A DNA stretch of 19,979 nt from Veillonella sp. (GTDB lineage: Bacteria > Bacillota > Negativicutes > Veillonellales > Veillonellaceae): contig NZ_SVCB01000134.1 of NCBI RefSeq assembly GCF_015058545.1, positions 1 through 19,979 of the forward strand, read 5' to 3'. Under the pieces are notes generated by a model that saw only the letters and a list, made by a program, of their open reading frames with translations, made no database searches and was not told the DNA's origin. A program made the position numbers and the translations under genes. This document shows, in pieces, positions 16,401-19,979 of this stretch (positions within the stretch are counted from its first letter, which is position 1; each line of letters starts with the position of its first letter).

Positions 16401-16977
16401 CGGCTACGCGCTCCATGTTGCGGTCTGTCTGCCCCATGCGGCGCAATGACTCATCTTTATTCATTTTAAAACGGGAAATACCGGCCACTTCTTCAAAAAT
16501 AAGGCGGCGGTCTTCCGGTTTGCTGTTCAAAATAGCATCGACCCTATTCTGCCCGATAATGGCCATGGAATCGCGCCCTAAGCCCGTATCTGCCAGTAAG
16601 GCCTGAATATCTTTCAGGCGACAAGCTTTTTTATTGATAAAAAACTCGCTTTCACCGCTGCGATAAATACGTCTGGTCAACGCTACTTCCGCTAAATCGG
16701 GATGTAAACGCTTGTCGCTGTTATCGAACACCAAGGTTACTTCCGCAGTGCTCATGGGGCGACGTTTTTCCGTACCGGCAAAAATTATATCTTCCGCTTT
16801 TTGACCACGTAAATGGCGCACATTGGATTCGCCCAGCACCCAGCGCATGGCATCGGTAATATTACTCTTACCGCTCCCGTTAGGTCCTACGATAGCCGTC
16901 ATGCCGGGTGAAAATTTTACAATTGTTTTGTCCGCAAAGGATTTAAATCCTTTTAACTCTAATCGTAAGAGTTGCAT
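13423..16977 (-). CDS. smc: Chromosome segregation/condensation ATPase SMC
   Basis: This 1184-aa protein is the condensin-type SMC that, with ScpA and ScpB, organises and separates the chromosome. Counting from the ATG at 16977, Walker A GPNGSGKS is at 31-38 and the Q-loop region IIGQNRVDAIL at 140-150. A long coiled coil rich in Glu, Gln, Lys and Ala follows (about 170-510), then the hinge at about 520-665 (LLGAIGDLFTVKPEFATALD, GGVTKRRK), then the returning coiled coil. The C-terminal head has LSGGERAL from 1087, Walker B FCVLDEVDAAL from 1111 and the switch histidine in VVSHRKRTME. An in-frame GTG at 16986 lies inside the Shine-Dalgarno AAAGGTGG (16983-16990), so the ATG five bases further is the start. 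No ScpAB gene is in the window. The head and hinge are complete. Confidence 0.97.
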   Translation of the reverse strand: MQLLRLELKGFKSFADKTIVKFSPGMTAIVGPNGSGKSNITDAMRWVLGESNVRHLRGQKAEDIIFAGTEKRRPMSTAEVTLVFDNSDKRLHPDLAEVALTRRIYRSGESEFFINKKACRLKDIQALLADTGLGRDSMAIIGQNRVDAILNSKPEDRRLIFEEVAGISRFKMNKDESLRRMGQTDRNMERVADLMANLAEQMEPLREKAAKTQAHAELSQKKRLYDGALAFHDYKVADRLFTKQENEKIALQQEEIEINTELAGLGAREQQLKLKSEEQQQALRQQEELYAKAQKEEARLEGEKNVLAEQLRNADKELQELRDRIHEIEATIAGDKQKVLVHQKLLADGAGELTAKETALQTAEQAYEAVRQELQRIQSEFQTAQKAVAARHDEQLQLVGQVEKYRVELQTLNGELTKTGELVTTLTEELQTVGAEEAEALAKQQALYKQQEDNRAERDQEQQTLGELRKLRQQLERDVQTGRREEQRMEGRLQLLAQWAEQHEGYADGTRNALAAKEPWQQDLLGAIGDLFTVKPEFATALDIALGGSINHVVSRTSRAAADCIAYLKRTQGGRVTFLPLETVHGQAINTPALNEAGVLGRAVDCITFDEIYRGVFTYLLGRTLVVETMEQAIALQKKYKQQLRLVTLGGEQFQPGGSLAGGVTKRRKASVMAQKEEMGLLNTKLQVLQAELVKKQQAAADYEKQFDELSEQLAAKQNSWDEQHTLLLTAESILKTTWERKQRKEQVLQANLAEQDRLTGEQARVTMILAQAESALKALNETVQADGGNSVTLAELERCQKAQDEAGQIRQDARLDYEQLKQQQSYGEQQINDWQAAIEQNIGRMKPLQRQLDDREQQANTELPQKLSDLEQAYEAQAKATAELAKQRDTLYESHSEQQRTLADYSTERETLDTRQKRVQQRLVQMEGQLAKYEMNSEQALQRISELGFSREEAQALQPAGAVADWRLEEGKLRAELDALGAVNPEAVAEYEAAQTKQAFYETQQSDLEQAKAQLEAVIAEIDKAMALQLGEVLEVVGDRFQAVFSKLFGGGTAQIVLTDPDNILTSGIDFYIQPPGKKRQQLTLLSGGERALTVIALLFSFLDYRPAPFCVLDEVDAALDEANVERFGSYLQRLGDDTQFIVVSHRKRTMEAALVLQGVTMVERGVSRLLTVAFDEIEEDME

Positions 16978-17036
16978 GCAAACCACCTTTCCGCGTGTCT
17001 TAAGTCACTTTAAATATATCTAATAACGTACCTTTT

Positions 17037-17066
17037 ATTATATCACATTGTACCTAAAATTATCGA
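17037..17066 (-). promoter_or_regulatory. Extended -10 promoter for smc-ftsY-uvrB, overlapping the upstream stop codon
   Basis: The minus strand reads TGATATAAT (17037-17045), a perfect extended -10 and TATAAT hexamer. TCGATA (17061-17066) stands 18 bases upstream and matches the -35 consensus at four positions. The -10 overlaps the TAA stop of the radical SAM gene. Transcription would begin near 17030, giving a leader of about 50 bases before the smc ATG. This should be the main promoter of the smc to uvr genes, in addition to read-through from upstream. Confidence 0.65.
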
Positions 17067-18153
17067 TAAAAAGTAGAACATTATCCGAAAATTTGTTTGT
17101 TTTTATTTCGAACATAGCATTCGCTTTTTTAGAACCCTGTTCATACCATTGCCAAGTGCAGTTTTTATAGCATTCTGCCAAATATTTCATATTCCGTTGC
17201 TTTTCGCCGCGTACTTTTGATGTAAGTTGGCGCGGATACAGGACGGTCACCGAATGCATTGGTAAGCCCGCCGCTCTATGGTCCCGTAAGACTTTTAAAA
17301 ATCGCTGTAACCACTGATAATTCGCCACCAATTCACCCATAGCCGGTTCGTAAGGACCGCCTACTAAACCGATACCCGAATCCAATTCCGGCGTGCTCTG
17401 CAACCCCGTGCGAATCACCGTGATGTGACGCTCTTCAAAATACTCTTTTAAAAAAGCGCTGTACTTTACCGCTTCTGCTACCGTTAACGGCGTGTAACGA
17501 CCGGCTCTCACATCATCGGCAAGCTCCGTATCTTCAATGACGAGAACCGGATAAATGCGCACAAAATCAGGCATCAACTTCGCCACCGCGACCGCCGTAT
17601 TCACTAAGGTATGCCAGTTTTCACCGGGCAACCCAGGTAATAGCTGAATACCAACGGTAAAACCATGTTCTTGCAATCGCTGAACGGCTCCCACAACCTC
17701 GGCGGACGAATGCCCCCGTTTGGCTCTCGTTAAAATAGTATCATCCATGGACTGCACGCCAATCTCAACGGTGGTCACACCATAGGCTTCTAACAACGCG
17801 ATCTCCGTCTCGCCCAGCGCATCAGGACGAGTGGAACAGCGTATGGCATCAATCTCACCGTTTTGCAAGGCCTCATAGGCCGGTTCCAACAAAGAGCGTT
17901 GTAAGTCTTCCGGCAATGCGGAAAAACTTCCCCCATAGAAGGCCACTTCCCAATATTTTTCATGCCGATCGTTGCCGATATATTCGTCTATAGTAGCTTT
18001 CACATCAACCTCTGAAGCTCTTGCTCCGCCGGCGGCAATGCGATGCTGATTACAAAAGACACATTGCTGCGGACAACCTGCATGGGGTATGTAAAAAGGA
18101 ATCAAACCATGAGGCTTTTTGTTAGTTATACTGTTATTTTTATGTTGGTTCAT
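17038..18153 (-). CDS. Radical SAM protein, Elp3-like without acetyltransferase domain
   Basis: This 371-aa protein carries CPQQCVFCNQ at residues 27-36, a CX3CX2C motif (Cys27, Cys31, Cys34) that should bind the 4Fe-4S cluster for S-adenosylmethionine cleavage. FYGGSFSALP (about 73-82) is the SAM-binding GGE-like strand, and VEIGVQSMDD plus GIQLLPGLPGEN are typical of the Elp3/HemN-type barrel. Elp3 itself adds an acetyltransferase domain; this protein has only a short C-terminal extension with a WQWYEQG patch. The substrate is unknown; a tRNA- or nucleic-acid-related modification is a guess from the Elp3 likeness. Genes of this kind often sit between rnc and smc in Firmicutes, as here. The ATG follows GAGGTAGG by about five bases. 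A terminator and extended -10 promoter upstream indicate independent transcription. Confidence 0.85.
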   Translation of the reverse strand: MNQHKNNSITNKKPHGLIPFYIPHAGCPQQCVFCNQHRIAAGGARASEVDVKATIDEYIGNDRHEKYWEVAFYGGSFSALPEDLQRSLLEPAYEALQNGEIDAIRCSTRPDALGETEIALLEAYGVTTVEIGVQSMDDTILTRAKRGHSSAEVVGAVQRLQEHGFTVGIQLLPGLPGENWHTLVNTAVAVAKLMPDFVRIYPVLVIEDTELADDVRAGRYTPLTVAEAVKYSAFLKEYFEERHITVIRTGLQSTPELDSGIGLVGGPYEPAMGELVANYQWLQRFLKVLRDHRAAGLPMHSVTVLYPRQLTSKVRGEKQRNMKYLAECYKNCTWQWYEQGSKKANAMFEIKTNKFSDNVLLFIDNFRYNVI

Positions 18154-18256
18154 TTTTACCTACCTCATATATGACAATATAGAAACAACCGCTATAAAAG
18201 CTGTATCACCAAATTACTACTAAGTTATGAATAAATTTTATTAAACGCTTCTACCA
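18154..18256 (-). other. AT-rich leader of about 100 bases before the radical SAM gene
   Basis: This is the predicted 5' untranslated region from the start site near 18256 to the ATG. It contains the symmetric stretch AATAAATTTTATT (about 18230-18242) and no strong GC stem, T-box, or riboswitch core that I can recognise. The last 15 bases hold the Shine-Dalgarno site. I see no open reading frame of note in it. Confidence 0.35.
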
Positions 18257-18262
18257 CTATAC

Positions 18263-18271
18263 ATTATATCA
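18263..18271 (-). promoter_or_regulatory. Extended -10 promoter for the radical SAM gene
   Basis: The minus strand reads TGATATAAT, the same perfect extended -10 as before smc. The -35 position falls within the rnc terminator and shows no clear hexamer. Transcription would begin near 18256, leaving an unusually long leader of about 100 AT-rich bases before the ATG at 18153. Confidence 0.55.
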
Positions 18272-18278
18272 GAATATG

Positions 18279-18303
18279 AAAAAGGAGCGGATTAGCCGCT
18301 CCT
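18279..18303 (-). terminator. Intrinsic terminator of fabF-rnc
   Basis: On the minus strand AGGAGCGG (18296-18303) pairs perfectly with CCGCTCCT (18283-18290) around a CTAAT loop, followed by a T tract (18279-18283). The GC-rich eight-base stem and T run make it a textbook Rho-independent terminator. It separates the fabF-rnc transcript from the radical SAM gene. Confidence 0.92.
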
Positions 18304-18323
18304 CTATGTACCATATACCTGAA

Positions 18324-19085
18324 TTAATCCTGCGTCATTCGACATGCTCGTTTCCCTATCAAATAATCAAGGGTAACTTGAGCTGCATTCTGTTCAGCTT
18401 CTTTTTTGCTTTTGCCGGTACCGGAACCATAGGCCTTGCCTTCAATCCGCACTTCCATACAGAAGATTTTGTCATGATCGGGTCCCGATTCACTTAATAA
18501 GGTGTAGACAATTTGTTTTTCGCCTTCCTGTTGCACATATTCCTGCAACATGGTTTTATAATCCTTACCAAGCTTACCGTCTTTCGCTTTTTCCAGATAT
18601 CCTTGCAAATGACTCAATACGAACTGTGCCGTTACTTCATAGGAAGTGTTTACATATAAAGCTCCGATAACGGCTTCAAAGGTATCTGCTAAAATAGACG
18701 CCCGTTCCCGGCCGCCCGAAGTCGCTTCGCCTCGGCCAAGCAATAAATAATTACCAAAATGTAATTTAGAACTACATGTAGCCAACGAGGTTTCGCAAAC
18801 AGTTGCTGCCTTTATTTTTGTCAGTTCACCCTCAGTCATTTGAGGATATGTTTTAAACAGATACTCGCCAATGATTAAGTCCAAAACGGCATCGCCCAAA
18901 AATTCCAGACGTTCGTTATGCTTAACGCGAGCTGCTCTATTTTCATTTGCATAAGACGTATGCGTAAACGCTCTGTCGAGCAAATTTATATCTGTCAAAG
19001 GGATACGCAAACGCGCCACAAGCTCTCGAAGCGCTGCTTCGCGAGCTTGGTGCGAGATTGTCTTATGAGTCTTACGGCCCTTCAA
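18324..19085 (-). CDS. rnc: Ribonuclease III, probable TTG start
   Basis: This 253-aa endonuclease cuts double-stranded RNA in rRNA precursors and structured mRNAs. The signature NERLEFLGD is at residues 57-65 with catalytic Glu61 and Asp65; DTFEAVIGALY at 134-144 supplies Asp134 and Glu137. The double-stranded-RNA-binding domain runs from about 176 to 246, with KTMLQEYVQQ at its start and GKSKKEAEQNAAQ in its last helix. No ATG exists near the expected N-terminus. The TTG directly after the fabF stop, preceded by GAGGA (19090-19094) at four bases, is the best start; internal GTG or TTG codons at residues 23-26 are alternatives. The first 12 residues (KGRKTHKTISHQ) are a basic extension. It is almost certainly co-transcribed with fabF and ends at a strong terminator. 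Confidence 0.95.
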   Translation of the reverse strand: MKGRKTHKTISHQAREAALRELVARLRIPLTDINLLDRAFTHTSYANENRAARVKHNERLEFLGDAVLDLIIGEYLFKTYPQMTEGELTKIKAATVCETSLATCSSKLHFGNYLLLGRGEATSGGRERASILADTFEAVIGALYVNTSYEVTAQFVLSHLQGYLEKAKDGKLGKDYKTMLQEYVQQEGEKQIVYTLLSESGPDHDKIFCMEVRIEGKAYGSGTGKSKKEAEQNAAQVTLDYLIGKRACRMTQD

Positions 19086-19979
19086 TTAGTCCTCGTAACG
19101 ACGTACAAGTAATGTTGCATTATGACCGCCAAAACCGAAGGAATTGGATAATGCGCAATTTACTTTCAATTCACGAGCCCCTTCTTTAACATAATCCAAG
19201 TCGAGTTCAGGATCCGGATTAGTCAAGTTGATGGTTGGGTGAATTTTACCGGTTTCAATAGCCATAGCCATAACGATGGCTTCAATAGCACCGGCTGCGC
19301 CCAATAAATGGCCTGTCATGGATTTAGTGGAGTTAACTGCCAATGTTTTAGCATGATCACCAAATAATTCCTTAATAGCCATAGTTTCGTTTTTGTCGTT
19401 AAGACCTGTAGAAGTACCATGAGCATTGATATAGTTGATTTCACTAGGATCGATGCCTGCATCTTTGATGGCCAATTCCATACATTTACGAGCTTGTAAG
19501 CCGCCCGGAGCCGGAGCTGTAATGTGATAAGCATCACCATTGCTGCCGTAACCGATAACTTCGGCGTAAATATGAGCACCGCGCGCTTTAGCGTGTTCTA
19601 ATTCTTCAAGCACAACGATACCGGCGCCTTCACCCATAACGAAACCATCGCGATCGGCGTCAAACGGACGGGATGCTTTTTCAGGTTCATCATTGCGGGT
19701 AGACATAGCTTTCATAGCTGCGAAACCGGCTACTGCTGCCGGAGATACAGCTGCTTCAGTACCGCCGGCAAACATAATGTCAGCGTCACCGCGAGCTACG
19801 ATGCGGAATGCATCACCAATGGAATTAGTACCGGATGCACAAGCTGTAATATCCGTAATAGCGGGACCACGAAGACCAAGTTCGATGGACACACGACCGG
19901 ATACCATGTTAGCAATCATCATAGGTACTGCAAAAGGACTTACACGATTAGGTCCTTTTTGGAATAATGTAACATAAAC
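19086..19979 (-). CDS. fabF: 3-oxoacyl-[acyl-carrier-protein] synthase II FabF (partial, C-terminal 297 residues)
   Basis: The frame stays open to the right edge, so the gene begins outside the window; the ATG at 19922 is internal, because the upstream codons read QKGPNRVSPFAVP, which is the expected family sequence. FabF condenses malonyl-ACP with growing acyl-ACP in type II fatty-acid synthesis. The visible part has the nucleophile cysteine in TACASGTNSIG, the two catalytic histidines in NAHGTSTGLND and SMTGHLLGAAGA, and the closing glycine-rich SNSFGFGGHNATL. Roughly the first 115 residues of the usual 410 are missing only because of the window edge. The stop TAA is followed at once by the rnc start, an arrangement that suggests translational coupling. 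Other fatty-acid genes probably lie upstream, outside the window. Confidence 0.96.
   Translation of the reverse strand, partial: VYVTLFQKGPNRVSPFAVPMMIANMVSGRVSIELGLRGPAITDITACASGTNSIGDAFRIVARGDADIMFAGGTEAAVSPAAVAGFAAMKAMSTRNDEPEKASRPFDADRDGFVMGEGAGIVVLEELEHAKARGAHIYAEVIGYGSNGDAYHITAPAPGGLQARKCMELAIKDAGIDPSEINYINAHGTSTGLNDKNETMAIKELFGDHAKTLAVNSTKSMTGHLLGAAGAIEAIVMAMAIETGKIHPTINLTNPDPELDLDYVKEGARELKVNCALSNSFGFGGHNATLLVRRYED

Noticed and set aside
16978..16986. GTG start for smc nine bases upstream of the ATG
   Set aside because: This GTG is part of the Shine-Dalgarno sequence AAAGGTGG; the ATG at 16977 has proper spacing and gives the usual SMC N-terminus.
1..19979. Mobile elements, CRISPR arrays, tRNA or rRNA genes, phage or defence genes
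   Set aside because: I looked for transposase-like frames, regularly spaced repeats and RNA gene patterns on both strands and saw none. The window is almost fully occupied by core genes on one strand.

Overview
This window is a compact stretch of core bacterial chromosome in which every gene I can support lies on the minus strand, so transcription runs from high to low coordinates. The gene set and sequence style point to a Firmicute, and the SMC, FtsY and radical-SAM sequences together with the moderate base composition suggest the Negativicutes (Veillonellaceae-like). That placement is inference from family resemblance, because no rRNA or other decisive marker is present.

Layout in the direction of transcription: (1) 19979-18279 holds the C-terminal part of fabF (fatty-acid elongation), followed directly by rnc (RNase III, probable TTG start) and a strong intrinsic terminator. 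(2) From 18271 a good extended -10 element precedes a radical SAM protein of the Elp3-like type without an acetyltransferase domain. A second extended -10 promoter overlaps the stop codon of that gene and should drive smc. (3) smc, ftsY, an unrecognised 148-aa gene and uvrB are joined by overlaps or a one-base gap and must be co-transcribed. A 9-bp hairpin separates uvrB from uvrA, and uvrA overlaps uvrC by one base. All three UvrABC nucleotide-excision-repair subunits are therefore together, next to chromosome-segregation and membrane-targeting genes. (4) After a 69-bp gap come brnQ (branched-chain amino-acid carrier, TTG start) and a GalE-like sugar-nucleotide epimerase. (5) A separate promoter drives a membrane protein with an N-terminal rubredoxin-like domain joined to a DUF2231 region, ended by an intrinsic terminator. 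(6) A 37-kDa-type nucleoid-associated protein, a YbaK-type Cys-tRNA(Pro) deacylase and the start of an RNase HI with a viroplasmin-like N-terminal domain complete the window.

The genes are mostly housekeeping: DNA repair, chromosome condensation, protein targeting, RNA processing, translation quality control and lipid synthesis. I see no mobile element, CRISPR array, tRNA, rRNA or phage gene, and no gap above 300 bases without a gene. The longest gaps are 18154-18323 and 781-924.

I do not see a clear undescribed system. The points most worth a second look are a Lys/Ala/Gly-rich linker of about 65 residues inside UvrB, the unrecognised gene locked between ftsY and uvrB, the rubredoxin-DUF2231 membrane fusion, and several small hairpins and repeats in the intergenic gaps.
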